Source: Paenibacillus silagei
GTDB taxonomy: Bacteria > Bacillota > Bacilli > Paenibacillales > Paenibacillaceae
NCBI RefSeq assembly: GCF_017874735.1
Contig: NZ_JAGGLV010000023.1
Span: 1-64,000 of the forward strand
DNA length: 64,000 bases
Direction of reading: 5' to 3'
Each line of letters starts with the position of its first letter. Positions within the stretch are counted from its first letter, which is position 1. Below the pieces are notes generated by a model that searched no databases, was not told where the DNA came from, and saw nothing but the letters and a program-made list of their open reading frames with translations. Both the position numbers and the translations under genes were made by a program. Shown one piece after another: positions 1 to 9,315 of the stretch.

Positions 1-95
1 GGTGAAGAGCCGTATGCGTGAATTGCGCACGTACGGATCTGTGAGGGGTAGGGGCACAATCCACGATGGAGAGGCCCCGCCTACTTGACCAACTA
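1..95 (+). mobile_element. Group II intron 3' end (domains V and VI), partial
   Basis: Positions 11-43 begin GAGCCGTATGCG and end CGCACGTACGGATC, the paired arms of a bacterial group II intron domain V including the AGC catalytic triad. A G-rich/C-rich hairpin follows (GTAGGGGC ... GCCCCGCCTAC) in the place of domain VI, and the element appears to finish near CTACTTGACC. The intron body and any reverse transcriptase/maturase lie upstream of the window. The exact 3' splice site cannot be fixed without the other end. Confidence 0.7.
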
Positions 96-125
96 GAAAC
101 AGTGAAACGGAAGTCCTCCCTCTTC

Positions 126-260
126 TAATTGTAGTCTGTACAACTAAATTTGCCCTAAAGGGCGAAAATCCAGGTATGGAGGACTTTTAGTTGTACGAAA
201 TACAGCTAAACGGAGATTTGGCGGCATATCAGACGATCTAGTTGTATGAATTACAATTAA
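126..260. repeat. Three imperfect palindromes (TAGTTGTA / TACAATTA type)
   Basis: Three similar inverted repeats occur in 135 bp: 126-146 (TAATTGTA ... TACAACTA), 187-210 (TTAGTTGTA ... TACAGCTAA) and 239-260 (TAGTTGTA ... TACAATTA). Each would fold into a short stem with a loop of a few bases. No gene covers them. They look like members of a dispersed intergenic repeat, but the number of copies elsewhere cannot be seen from here. Confidence 0.5.
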
Positions 261-325
261 GCCTACCCCTTGCACCTAATCAAGGCGCGGTAAACCCTCT
301 GCAAGCAATATTTGTTGAATAGTGA

Positions 326-365
326 TGAAAAAGCAGCCTGCCCCCTTAAAGGGGGCGGGCTGCTT
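326..365 (-). terminator. Intrinsic terminator downstream of the RsmF-like gene
   Basis: AAGCAGCCTGCCCCC (331-345) pairs with GGGGGCGGGCTGCTT (351-365) with one wobble. On the minus strand the stem is followed by a run of five T, so it would end transcription from the minus-strand methyltransferase gene about 240 bp upstream. Confidence 0.65.
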
Positions 366-601
366 GAGGTCCGTGTGCTGTGCTGCTTATAGCGGAATTA
401 GACGAACAACGAACGGGAAATGATTACGAGCAATATGAAGAGTACCAAGATCGCACCGGTCGAAGTGAAGCCTACACCTGCACCCATGTCTGATTCCTCC
501 CTTGATTCATGTCTGTTCCCACTTGCCGCCTTAAGTCCGGCGGACCTCCATGGGATAATGACATCATATGCTTATGAACGATTCGTGAACTGGTCAGCAG
601 C

Positions 602-2008
602 CTAAACTTCGTCAATATGGGCTGCCCTGAGCCGCAGACCCTTGGGCAAATGATTCTTGAGCTGGCCGGAGCTGGCTTTGCCCCAGCCTACAGGCAAGCC
701 GTCTACGGTTACCAGCGTCCAGCCATGCAGACTTGGCAGAACCGGCAGACTCTCGCCGCGCAGCCAGGCCTGGATCTCCGTGCCGTCCGCAGGCATATTA
801 TAGCTGCGCGCCGCCTGATCCGGCCGGAGTGTCATGGCCAGGGCGTGCGCGGGCTCGATCCGGTTTTTCTTAAGATGGGCAATATGCAGTCCGGCACGCG
901 GCACCTTGAGCCCGTCCAGTATCCCGGTGTGCAGCCGCTCATTGAATGCCTCAGGCAGCAGATACAGGGATTCGCCGAAGAGAAGCGGGACGCCGTGTCC
1001 AGCGAATCCGGGCAGCTCTGCCGCCGCCCAGCTCATGAACTGTTGATAGGCCTCCCTAAGCGTAGCACTTGTCTTCGGACCGTCACTGCCGCGTTCACCC
1101 CGCTTGCCCCGGCTCTTGCGCGGAGCGGAATCCGCCGGGTCTGCTGAAGCCGCCTTGTGCAGCAGGGCCACGAAATGCCCTTCGCCCCGCTCCAGATGCG
1201 GCCACAGCCGCTTCGTAACGATCAGCTCCATATCGGGATAGGTCTGCACGAAGCGCTCCATCGTCTCCTCATTCTCCTGGCGGTTGAAGGTACAGGTCGA
1301 ATAGACCATATGGCCGCCGGGCTTCAGCATCAGATACGCATCCTGCAGAATATCCCACTGTCTGGCTACACAGATCTCCACATGCTTCGGAGACCATTCA
1401 TCTATCGCCGCGGGGTCTTTGCGGAACATTCCTTCACCGGAGCAAGGCGCGTCCAGCATAATGCGGTCGAACACCTCAGGGAATCTTTTGGAGAGATCAC
1501 CAGGAGCTGCGGAAGTAACCAGTGTGTTGCTTATGCCGAGCCGCTCGACGTTTTCGGCCAGGATTTTGGCCCGCTCCGGGTGAATTTCATTGGAGATGAG
1601 CAGCCCTTGCCCTTGCATCAGTGCGGCGATATGGGTGGTTTTGCCGCCGGGAGCAGCCGCGAGGTCGAGAACGGTCTCTCCGGGAAGCGGCTTCAGCAGC
1701 TCGGCTGCGGACATTGCGGAGGGCTCCTGAATATAATATAGTCCGGCGGTATGATACGGATGTCTCCCTGGGCGAGCGGGGTCTTGGTAATAGAAGCCTG
1801 ACGGACACCATGTTACCTGTGACAGACCGAATTGTGAGATTGCCTGCTCCGCTGCGGTGCGGCCGGAAGGTACACTGCTTTTTAAAGTATTGAACCGCAG
1901 ACCCTGGGTCCGCGCAGCAAGATAGCTCTTCAGAAAAGCGTCCGCCGAATCCCCCAGCATCTCTCTAATATTGGCGGTGTAAGCGACAGGCAGTCGTTCT
2001 TCATTCAT
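602..2008 (-). CDS. RsmB/NOP-family 16S rRNA (cytosine-C5) methyltransferase, RsmF-like
   Basis: This is a SAM-dependent m5C RNA methyltransferase of the NOL1/NOP2/Sun family, 468 aa. The SAM motif I reads LDLAAAPGGKTTH; the two catalytic cysteines lie in DAPCSGEGMF (motif IV) and YSTCTFNRQENEE (motif VI). The C-terminal third has the extra domain seen in RsmF/YebU, which methylates C1407 of 16S rRNA, so that target is the best guess but not proven. The ATG at 2008 follows an AGAGGAGA ribosome binding site. The gene stands alone on the minus strand, divergent from the glycosyltransferase gene. Confidence 0.85.
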   Translation of the reverse strand: MNEERLPVAYTANIREMLGDSADAFLKSYLAARTQGLRFNTLKSSVPSGRTAAEQAISQFGLSQVTWCPSGFYYQDPARPGRHPYHTAGLYYIQEPSAMSAAELLKPLPGETVLDLAAAPGGKTTHIAALMQGQGLLISNEIHPERAKILAENVERLGISNTLVTSAAPGDLSKRFPEVFDRIMLDAPCSGEGMFRKDPAAIDEWSPKHVEICVARQWDILQDAYLMLKPGGHMVYSTCTFNRQENEETMERFVQTYPDMELIVTKRLWPHLERGEGHFVALLHKAASADPADSAPRKSRGKRGERGSDGPKTSATLREAYQQFMSWAAAELPGFAGHGVPLLFGESLYLLPEAFNERLHTGILDGLKVPRAGLHIAHLKKNRIEPAHALAMTLRPDQAARSYNMPADGTEIQAWLRGESLPVLPSLHGWTLVTVDGLPVGWGKASSGQLKNHLPKGLRLRAAHIDEV

Positions 2009-2217
2009 AAATCAATCTCCTCTAGTCCAAGTTCAAGATAAGTAAAGCTGTCATCTTAGTTGCTGTTTCGGGTGGATACCGATAAAATTAGGTATGGAAC
2101 CTTAGCGTACCTATACCTGTAGCTGTACCCGTTTTTATTATTGTACATATACACAACTATATCATAATTGCCGGCCTTCACCGTAAATAGGGCAATTGTA
2201 AAGGGAGATGTACCTAT

Positions 2218-3354
2218 ATGAACTTGCTGCAAGCGCTATTCTTCCCGCCGGAGCAGCCCGGTGGTGTATCTTCTATGATTCCTTATCTCCAGGAACGCTT
2301 CCGGTCCAGCCGCTGGGAGATGGATTTGTTCTGGCTGCCTAAGCGCATCCGGGGCAAGGGGCGCGAAGACATCGTCTTCGAGACCTTCGACTGGACCGTG
2401 TATGGCGAAAGTCCGGTTGTGCAAAAATACATTCAGACTTACCGGGATTACATTTGGTGGACTAAGCTGCGTATGAGCAAAAATTATGACCTGATCCATG
2501 CCCATCACCCGATTGCCGGGCTGGCGATGAAGAGAATTTATCCTGACGTTCCCTTGATTCAGACGCTGCACTCCAGCTATGAGCGTGAATTAATCCTGAA
2601 TGGGGTGATCCGGGAGGGGGGGCTTGAGCATCAGTTCCTGGTCGCGATTTACCGGGAGCTGGAGCATGTGAGTGACCGGCTGATGACGGTTTCGCGTGCT
2701 TTTGCCGATTATGTGACTCCTTATATTGACCAGCCGGACAGCATTGGAGTCATTCCTAACGGATTCGATGAGAAGAGATTCAAGCCTGTCCCGCATGAGA
2801 ATGACATTCCGCAGCTGGTCACAGTTACCCGTCTCGTACCGGCCAAAGGCATAGATATTCTGTTCAAGGCTTGTGCCGAGCTGAAGAAGCGGGGACATGA
2901 ATATGTGCTGCATATTATCGGGGACGGACCGAGCCGGGCGGAGCTGGAGCAGCTTGCGCAGGCGCTGGGCATCTATAATGAGACTATTTTTTACGGCTAT
3001 ACGCTACATCCTGAGGAATTCATGCCGTTCTTCGATATCTTCGTATTGCCTTCGCGGGCGGAGGCGTTCGGTTCGGTATTTGCCGAGGCTGCGCTGAGCT
3101 GTCTGGCGCTGGTCGGGACGAATGTGGGCGGTATTCCCGAGCAGATTGAGGACGGGGTGAACGGGCTGCTGGTGAATCCGGATGATGAGCTGGGACTGGC
3201 AGATGCTCTGGAAAAAGTAATCACGGACCCCGGCTACCGCTATGAGCTGTCGCGTTCGGCTTGGGATAAAGCAAAGAGCCTCTACTCCCTGACCCGTGTA
3301 GCCAATGAGCTGAAGAAAACCTATCTGCAGTTCCAGCCGGGAATGAAGGGGTGA
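2218..3354 (+). CDS. Glycosyltransferase family 4 protein
   Basis: A 378-aa GT-B fold glycosyltransferase. The N-terminal domain has the early glycine-rich element (PPEQPGGVSSM) and the middle shows VIPNGFDEKRF, typical of GT4. The C-terminal nucleotide-sugar-binding region contains LVTVTRLVPAKGIDIL, HIIGDGPSRAELE and the EX7E-type segment around PSRAEAFGSVFAEA, ending with GGIPEQIEDGVNGLLV. Donor and acceptor are unknown; a cell-envelope polysaccharide or glycolipid role is likely. The start follows AAAGGGAG. Only 4 bp separate it from yhaO, so the three genes to 8022 may be cotranscribed. Confidence 0.85.
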   Translation: MNLLQALFFPPEQPGGVSSMIPYLQERFRSSRWEMDLFWLPKRIRGKGREDIVFETFDWTVYGESPVVQKYIQTYRDYIWWTKLRMSKNYDLIHAHHPIAGLAMKRIYPDVPLIQTLHSSYERELILNGVIREGGLEHQFLVAIYRELEHVSDRLMTVSRAFADYVTPYIDQPDSIGVIPNGFDEKRFKPVPHENDIPQLVTVTRLVPAKGIDILFKACAELKKRGHEYVLHIIGDGPSRAELEQLAQALGIYNETIFYGYTLHPEEFMPFFDIFVLPSRAEAFGSVFAEAALSCLALVGTNVGGIPEQIEDGVNGLLVNPDDELGLADALEKVITDPGYRYELSRSAWDKAKSLYSLTRVANELKKTYLQFQPGMKG

Positions 3355-3358
3355 GGCT

Positions 3359-4750
3359 ATGATTCCTTTTCGTTTCCTGCATGCGGCAGATCTGCATCTG
3401 GACAGCCGGTTCGCCGGTCTGTCCCATCTCCCCCAGGATATCCGCTCCTATCTCCGGGAGTCTACCTTCGCCGCCCTCGGGCGGCTTGTTGGCGTAGCCA
3501 CCCTGCAAAAGGTGGATTTCGTGGTCATTAGCGGCGATGTCTACGATGTCGCGGATGCTTCACTTCAGGGGCAGCTCCGGTTCCGGGAGGCCCTGGAGGA
3601 ACTTGGACGCCACGGGATTCAGGTATTCCTGATCCACGGTAACCATGATCCGCTGGACGGCCCGCGCCTTAGTTCGGCACCGCCTGCCCATGTTACGGTA
3701 TTCGGCGGGAGTGAGCCGGAGCGCGTGACCGCCCGCCGCAGGGAAGACGGACGGGAGGTAGCTGTGGTTAGCGGCATCTCCTACCCGACCTCCAAAGTGA
3801 CAGAGAATACAGCTCTGCGCTTCAGCCGCCAGCCGGGCAGCAGCCTGTTCCACATCGCCCTGCTGCATGGCAATGTGGACGGGGATCTCCAGCATGAGAC
3901 GTACTCCCCGTGCACCCGGAAGGATCTGATCGGCAGGGGCTATGACTATTGGGCGCTCGGGCATATTCATAAGCGGAGTATTCTGCATGAGCATCCGCCT
4001 ATCGTCTATCCGGGCAATATTCAAGGAAGAAGCATTAAGGAGACCGGGCCCAAGGGCTGCTATACGGTTGATGTCAGTGCAGAGGGGGGAGTCCGGCTGG
4101 ATTTCCATGAACTGGACAGTGTGCGCTGGCAGGTCCGCGAGCTCTCTATAGATGGGCTCAATGACGAGGCCGAGTGGACCCTCGCTGTAGAGAATGCAGT
4201 GGAGGATATCCGCAGCGAGACCCCGCAGATGATGTCTGTGGTCAGGTTCCGCCTGACCGGACGGGGCGATATACATAAGGTGCTGGCTGAGAAGGGTGCG
4301 GCCGATGATCTGCTCACCGAGCTGCAGCGGCGGGAAACGGTGCGCGCGGTGCGCAAGGAATATGCGGGCTTGGTCTGGACGGAAGGCTTCTCCATCGAAA
4401 CGGGACTTGCGGTTGACCGTGAGCACTTGCTTCTGGAGGACAGCTTCCTGGGTGAAATGCTGCGGCTTGCCGGGCACAGTGGCGGGAATGCCTCAGAGTT
4501 GGACGAGCTGGTCGCTACTGCGCTGAGACCGATGATGGAGAATCAGGAGCTGCGCAGGTTGCTATTATCCGTAGGCGCCGAAGAGAAGCAGGAATGGCTG
4601 AGAGGTGCAGCAGAGCTGGGAATCACATTGCTGAGCGGACTGGAAGAGTCCGGCGGGACGCCGCAGAATGCTGCGGAAGAAGGCAAGGCGTATTCTGCTG
4701 GGGATGCAGGAGATGGCGACGGACAGCAAGGCCGGGAGGTAGAGGAATGA
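3359..4750 (+). CDS. yhaO: DNA repair exonuclease, SbcD/Mre11-like (YhaO)
   Basis: A 463-aa calcineurin-like metallophosphoesterase. Metal-binding motifs appear in order: ADLHLD (residues 10-15), SGDVYD, HGNHDP, LLHGN and ALGHIHKR. This is the nuclease subunit paired with the YhaN ATPase, by analogy with SbcD/SbcC and Mre11/Rad50. The C-terminal 200 residues are the less conserved YhaO extension. Its TGA stop overlaps the ATG of yhaN (ATGA), indicating translational coupling and a stoichiometric complex. Confidence 0.88.
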   Translation: MIPFRFLHAADLHLDSRFAGLSHLPQDIRSYLRESTFAALGRLVGVATLQKVDFVVISGDVYDVADASLQGQLRFREALEELGRHGIQVFLIHGNHDPLDGPRLSSAPPAHVTVFGGSEPERVTARRREDGREVAVVSGISYPTSKVTENTALRFSRQPGSSLFHIALLHGNVDGDLQHETYSPCTRKDLIGRGYDYWALGHIHKRSILHEHPPIVYPGNIQGRSIKETGPKGCYTVDVSAEGGVRLDFHELDSVRWQVRELSIDGLNDEAEWTLAVENAVEDIRSETPQMMSVVRFRLTGRGDIHKVLAEKGAADDLLTELQRRETVRAVRKEYAGLVWTEGFSIETGLAVDREHLLLEDSFLGEMLRLAGHSGGNASELDELVATALRPMMENQELRRLLLSVGAEEKQEWLRGAAELGITLLSGLEESGGTPQNAAEEGKAYSAGDAGDGDGQQGREVEE

Positions 4751-7700
4751 AGATCGATTCATTGCGGATAGACGGCTACGGAAGGCTGGCTCAGCGGGAG
4801 ATCGGACTGAATGAAGGGGTCACGGTTCTGTTCGGACGCAACGAGGCGGGTAAAAGCACGACCCTGCAGTTCATCCGTGCTATGCTGTACGGCATCCCCG
4901 GCCGGGGGAATCCGGCTGAACGGTACGAGCCGCTGCAAGGGGGGACGCACGGCGGGGTGCTGGAAGCAAAGGATGAGTCCGGCGCATTATGGACTATCCG
5001 CCGGTATGCATCCGGCGGCGCGGGGCCGGGCAGGGCAGAGAAGCTGCATATTGCACTCAGCCATCCGGATGGCCGTACGGAGGAGCTGAATCAGGCGGAG
5101 CTGGAGCGGCGTCTGCTTGGCGGCATCTCCCGGAGTATGTTCCGCCAGCTGTTCGCTGTCTCGCTTGACGAGCTGCAGGAGCTGGGTGCCTTGCAGTCCG
5201 GGGAAATGAGCAGCTACCTGTTCCATGCCGGGATGGGCGGCGGCGGAGAGATTATGCGGGCAGAGAAGCGTCTGGTTCAGGAGGCCGAGAAGCTCTACAA
5301 GCCGCGCGGTAAGGTCCAGGAGGCGGCCAGGATTCTGCAGTCTATCGGGAAGCTGGAGCAGGAGGTGGCGGAGAGCCGCTCCTATCTGCCGAGATATAAC
5401 GGGAACACCCTGGCTCTGGAAGCTGCGGAGCAGCAGCTGGAGCAGATGAAGCTGGACCGCGAGCTCGCTGGAGCAAGGCTGATTAAGCTGCGCAAGGCGC
5501 AGGACATCCGGGAGCTGTGGCTGAAATGGAGCGAAGGCCGGCTGGAGCTGGAGGAGCTTCCCGTGATTGCGTCGTTCCCGGATAACGGGGCGGAGCGCTG
5601 GAGGTCACTTACAGCCGATCTGCGCAGCTTGCAGGGCGCCGCGTTCCGGCTGGAGCGGCTGACGGCGGAGCTGACCGCAGAGCTTGCGGCGAATCCGCCC
5701 GACCCTCTGCTTGCGGAGCAGGGGCCTGAGCTCGAAGCGCTGGACCGCAGCCGCAGCAGCTATGAGGACAAGCGGGCAGAGCAGCAGCGGATTGCCGCGG
5801 AGCTGACGGCTCTGCGGGAGCAGCTGGAACGCCTGCTGCGCAGTATCGGTGCAGGCTGGGATTCGGCAGCGCTCGCGGACTTCACCCCGTCCGCCGCGGA
5901 CCGGGAGGCCGCGCGGCGTTATGCCGCCTCCTTTGCCGGGTATGACCGGCAAATGGAGACCCGGGGCGCGGAGCTGCTGAGCCTCCGCGCCCGCAAGGCC
6001 GCCGCCGCTGCTGCGCTGCAGGCGGCCGAGCGGCTGCTGGCGCAGGAGCACGCCAGCGGCGCAGCGGACTTCGCGGGCCTGGCTGCGCGCAGCCCGCGTG
6101 AACTGGTGCAGCTCTGGGACGAGCTGCAGCAGGCCGCCGAGCGCTGGCGCGAAGCGCAGCTCGGCCCGGAAGGCGGCGCGTCAGCCCCGCGCCGCAGTGA
6201 CGCCGCCGGGGGCAGCCGCCCCGGCGCGAACGGGCGCCGGGCGGCACGCTACCGGCGCCTCCTGCAGGCGGGCGCAGCGCTTACGCTGCTGCTGCCGCCT
6301 GCGCTGTGGCTGACCGGCGCACCGCCGGTCAGCGTATGGTCCGCGCTCGGCCTGCTGGCCGCAGCGGACCTGTGGCTCTGGGCCGCCCTGCGCGCAGCGG
6401 GGGCGGCGGTTGCCCCGCCGGAGCCGGGCGGCGGGGAGGCGGGCAAGGCCGCAGCGGAGATGCTGCGGCTGCGCGGGCAACTGCTCTCCGGCGCGGAGCG
6501 GGAGAGCGGCAAGGCGTCCAGCCCTGACGCAGGCGGGCTGGAGGCCGGGATGCGCGAGCTGCGCCGGCTGATGGAGGCCTGGGGCACCTGGCGCCAGCGC
6601 GTAGACCGGCAGGCGGCTGAGGCCGAGGCCTGCAGGACGGAGTTTGAGCGGCTAAGCGGACAGGAACAGGTGCTGACAGGCGAACTGGAGGAAGCGGAGG
6701 CTCGCTTCACAGAGCTGGCGGCGCGCTACGAAGATTGGCTGCGTCAGCGGAGACTCCCCGAAGGGCTGTCCCCGGACAGCCTGCCGGATATTTTCGCCCT
6801 GGCAGAGCAGGGCCATGAGCTGCTGCGCCAGGAGGCCAAATGGTCTGCGCGGCTAAGCGGACTGGCGGCGGAATGTGCACTATATGAGCAGGAAGGGATG
6901 AAGCTGCTTGCAGCTGCGGAGACCGGACGGGTAAACTCCATTTCCTTTGTAGCTGAGCAGCAATCGCTACCCGCCACCAATCCTACCGCCCAGCATTCAC
7001 CCGCAACTCCAGCTGCTCCCCGCCACCCCACACCAGCCGCCCTATTAACCTGGCTGGAGCTGCGGAAGCGGGAGTGGGATCAGCTGAAGGCTGAGCTGCT
7101 GCGCAGAGAGAGTGTGGAGGCGCGGCTGGCTGAAGTCCGGGAGGAGCTGGCAGCGAATCACAGGGAGCAGGCGGAATTGAACCTGCGCTGCTCGAAGCTG
7201 CTGGAGGAAGGCGATGCTGAGGACGGCGAGCAGTTCCTGCGCCGTTCCTCTGCGTGGCTGAGGCGGATAGAGGTTACACGGTCCGTGCGTCAAGCGGAGC
7301 TGGCGATGTTCAGCGGATGGGATAACGAAGGCCGGGCAGAGCTGCTGAGTCTGCTGGAGCATCTGGACGCCGGGCGGCTTGCGCAGGAGCGTCAGGCTGC
7401 GGAAGAAGCGGCGGCCGAGCTTGAAGAGGAACGCAGCGCACTGCTTGAGCAGCGCGGTAAGCTGCTGCAGGAACGGGAAGCATTGACGAAGCGCGGCAAG
7501 GAAGATACTGCGCTCCAGCAACTGGAGGAACAGCGGGCGGCACTGCGTAATCTGGCAGGCCAATATGCGGTAACGGCGCTGGCGGCCGAGCTGATGGGCC
7601 GGACACGCAGGATCTATGAGCAGGAGAAGCAGCCTCAGGTGCTGCAGCTGGCCTCCGTGTATTTCTCGAAGCTCACGCACGGGGAATACCGCCGGATTGT

Positions 7701-8022
7701 AATGACGCTGGGGCATAAGGAGCTGAAGGCTGAACATAAGGATGCCGGACTGCTGGACAGCGGCCTGCTCAGCCGGGGAACCGCGGAGCAGCTGTATCTG
7801 GCGATCCGGCTGGCACTGGCAGAAACGATGAGCAGCAAGGTGAATCTGCCGCTGTTCTTCGATGATCTGTTCGTTAACTTCGATGAATACCGGCTTCATG
7901 CGGCTCTGGCTCTGCTTGGCGAGCTGTCTTCTTCCCGGCAGATCGTCATGATGACCTGCCACCGTCATGTCGCCGAAGCTGTGGCGGGCAGCATTCCTGC
8001 CGCAGCAGTTATTTCCGTGTAG
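4747..8022 (+). CDS. yhaN: AAA family ATPase, SbcC/Rad50-like (YhaN)
   Basis: A 1091-aa SMC/Rad50-type ATPase. The N-terminus carries Walker A GRNEAGKSTT; the C-terminus carries the signature LSRGTAEQLYLAIRLALAE and Walker B LPLFFDDLFVNFDE. Long coiled coils flank a central hydrophobic segment at about nt 6250-6420 that could form two membrane helices, as in Bacillus YhaN, suggesting membrane anchoring. The start is the ATG overlapping the yhaO stop; a longer frame upstream lies inside yhaO and is rejected. The middle third (about 5880-6540) is strikingly GC-rich and rich in Ala/Arg/Gly. The last 14 bp overlap the convergent ykvI-like gene. Confidence 0.88.
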   Translation: MKIDSLRIDGYGRLAQREIGLNEGVTVLFGRNEAGKSTTLQFIRAMLYGIPGRGNPAERYEPLQGGTHGGVLEAKDESGALWTIRRYASGGAGPGRAEKLHIALSHPDGRTEELNQAELERRLLGGISRSMFRQLFAVSLDELQELGALQSGEMSSYLFHAGMGGGGEIMRAEKRLVQEAEKLYKPRGKVQEAARILQSIGKLEQEVAESRSYLPRYNGNTLALEAAEQQLEQMKLDRELAGARLIKLRKAQDIRELWLKWSEGRLELEELPVIASFPDNGAERWRSLTADLRSLQGAAFRLERLTAELTAELAANPPDPLLAEQGPELEALDRSRSSYEDKRAEQQRIAAELTALREQLERLLRSIGAGWDSAALADFTPSAADREAARRYAASFAGYDRQMETRGAELLSLRARKAAAAAALQAAERLLAQEHASGAADFAGLAARSPRELVQLWDELQQAAERWREAQLGPEGGASAPRRSDAAGGSRPGANGRRAARYRRLLQAGAALTLLLPPALWLTGAPPVSVWSALGLLAAADLWLWAALRAAGAAVAPPEPGGGEAGKAAAEMLRLRGQLLSGAERESGKASSPDAGGLEAGMRELRRLMEAWGTWRQRVDRQAAEAEACRTEFERLSGQEQVLTGELEEAEARFTELAARYEDWLRQRRLPEGLSPDSLPDIFALAEQGHELLRQEAKWSARLSGLAAECALYEQEGMKLLAAAETGRVNSISFVAEQQSLPATNPTAQHSPATPAAPRHPTPAALLTWLELRKREWDQLKAELLRRESVEARLAEVREELAANHREQAELNLRCSKLLEEGDAEDGEQFLRRSSAWLRRIEVTRSVRQAELAMFSGWDNEGRAELLSLLEHLDAGRLAQERQAAEEAAAELEEERSALLEQRGKLLQEREALTKRGKEDTALQQLEEQRAALRNLAGQYAVTALAAELMGRTRRIYEQEKQPQVLQLASVYFSKLTHGEYRRIVMTLGHKELKAEHKDAGLLDSGLLSRGTAEQLYLAIRLALAETMSSKVNLPLFFDDLFVNFDEYRLHAALALLGELSSSRQIVMMTCHRHVAEAVAGSIPAAAVISV

Positions 8023-9142
8023 TGCGGATCGCAGGCTTGATGCTGACAATCGTAATCCCCTGCTTCTTGCCGCCCGCTCCTCCTGCGGGCGGCTTGCCAT
8101 GCCCTGGCGGCGGGGACATGGGGGAGCGCACCAGCATGACCACCCATATCAGACACAGCGCGCCGAAGATCGGGTAGAAGATGCCCAGCAGCGAGCTGAA
8201 GCCGAACTGGCTGAACACATAGCAGATTAGCATCAGGAGCGGGGCGACAAGCGCGGGGGCGACCGGGAGCCGCTGCTGGAGCTGTACGCTTACCCCGTAG
8301 ATACCGGCGACGAAGGTGCTGAAGATTTCCATGAAGATCAGCAGCAAGAACACCATCTGCACCACCGGACCCAGCCGGATGGCAATGCTTCCCATCGGAA
8401 TCTCGAACTGCAGGATGCCCGGCATCTGCGAGCTCATGGCAAAATGGGCCGCCAGCAGCATGAACCCGATGCCCGCTCCGCCCAGAATCCCGCCGCGCAC
8501 CAGCGCACGTTCGTCATCCGTATGACGGGCCAGCGGAACCAGCACCGCCTGGGCCATGCCAAGGTTGAACGAGGTATAGAGCAGCGGAGAGATCCATGCG
8601 TTGATGCTGCTATAATCGGTGGGCAGGAAGAGGAAGCGTTCGGCTCCCGCAACGCCCAGCGTATTACAGACAAGGATCAGCGACAAAGTAAGCATCAGGG
8701 GCACCACCAGGCTGTTGATCTGCAGAATGCCGGAAATACCGCGCTTCAGCAGCAAGTAAGATCCGAGGATCGTCAGAAGCAGCCCCGCCTGATAGGGAAG
8801 GCCGAGATGCTCCTTGAAGATTGCCCCGGCGCCTGCCAGCATGATGCTGTTCACCCCGATCAGAATAATCATGGTAAACAGGCTGATGATGGTCCCGGCC
8901 TTGGCTCCGAACAGGTGGCGGTTGAAATCCTCATACGAGTCCGCAGAGATTTTCCGGGCGATGATCATCATTTTGGTGCCCAGCCAGATAAAGAGAGCGG
9001 CAGAGAATAGAATCGTCAGCAGCGCCCAGTGGCCGTATCTGGTGAAAAAACGGAGGATTTCCTGGCCGGTAGCGAATCCGGCGCCGACAATGGTGCCGAT
9101 ATAAGTGAAAGCGATCTGTAATGTGCGGATATGTGACTTCAT
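8009..9142 (-). CDS. ykvI: YkvI-like integral membrane protein
   Basis: A 377-aa polytopic membrane protein with about ten hydrophobic helices, resembling Bacillus YkvI, a member of the APC/LeuT-like transporter superfamily. The N-terminal helix TYIGTIVGAGFATGQE is the characteristic unwound, glycine-rich first segment. No substrate is known. The ATG at 9142 is preceded by AAGGAGG at ideal distance, so the 25-residue extension upstream is discarded. The C-terminal tail is Gly/Pro/Lys rich. It overlaps yhaN tail to tail. Confidence 0.78.
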   Translation of the reverse strand: MKSHIRTLQIAFTYIGTIVGAGFATGQEILRFFTRYGHWALLTILFSAALFIWLGTKMMIIARKISADSYEDFNRHLFGAKAGTIISLFTMIILIGVNSIMLAGAGAIFKEHLGLPYQAGLLLTILGSYLLLKRGISGILQINSLVVPLMLTLSLILVCNTLGVAGAERFLFLPTDYSSINAWISPLLYTSFNLGMAQAVLVPLARHTDDERALVRGGILGGAGIGFMLLAAHFAMSSQMPGILQFEIPMGSIAIRLGPVVQMVFLLLIFMEIFSTFVAGIYGVSVQLQQRLPVAPALVAPLLMLICYVFSQFGFSSLLGIFYPIFGALCLIWVVMLVRSPMSPPPGHGKPPAGGAGGKKQGITIVSIKPAIRTTRK

Positions 9143-9202
9143 GCTTAGCCTCCTTATGAATGCTGCGAAGTTTACAATTGCGGGGCCTGCAAGGATATAG
9201 CC

Positions 9203-9232
9203 TTGTGTAGTCCGCATAGTACAGGTTATGAT
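9203..9232 (+). promoter_or_regulatory. Predicted sigma-A promoter of xpt
   Basis: TTGTGT (9203-9208) and TATGAT (9227-9232) are separated by 18 bp. Transcription would begin near 9239, giving a leader of about 75 nt before xpt. Confidence 0.45.
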
Positions 9233-9249
9233 GAGGAACAGAGGGACAT

Positions 9250-9291
9250 GACTTCCGCCTGGACGAACAGGTGCGATTTCGGTGGAACGTC
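9250..9291 (+). promoter_or_regulatory. Structured leader hairpin upstream of xpt
   Basis: GACTTCCGCC (9250-9259) can pair with GGTGGAACGTC (9281-9291) allowing one bulged C, with an inner CCTG ... CAGG hairpin. It lies in the predicted 5' UTR. I do not see the conserved loops of the purine riboswitch, so no ligand is assigned. Confidence 0.35.
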
Positions 9292-9315
9292 TATTAAGTG
9301 TAATGGAGGTTTACA

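Noticed and set aside
420..605. A 61-codon plus-strand frame downstream of the intron region
   Set aside because: No ribosome binding site, no recognisable product, and it overlaps the end of the methyltransferase gene.
4594..4746. N-terminal extension of YhaN
   Set aside because: It lies in another frame inside yhaO; the coupled ATG at 4747 gives the conserved start.
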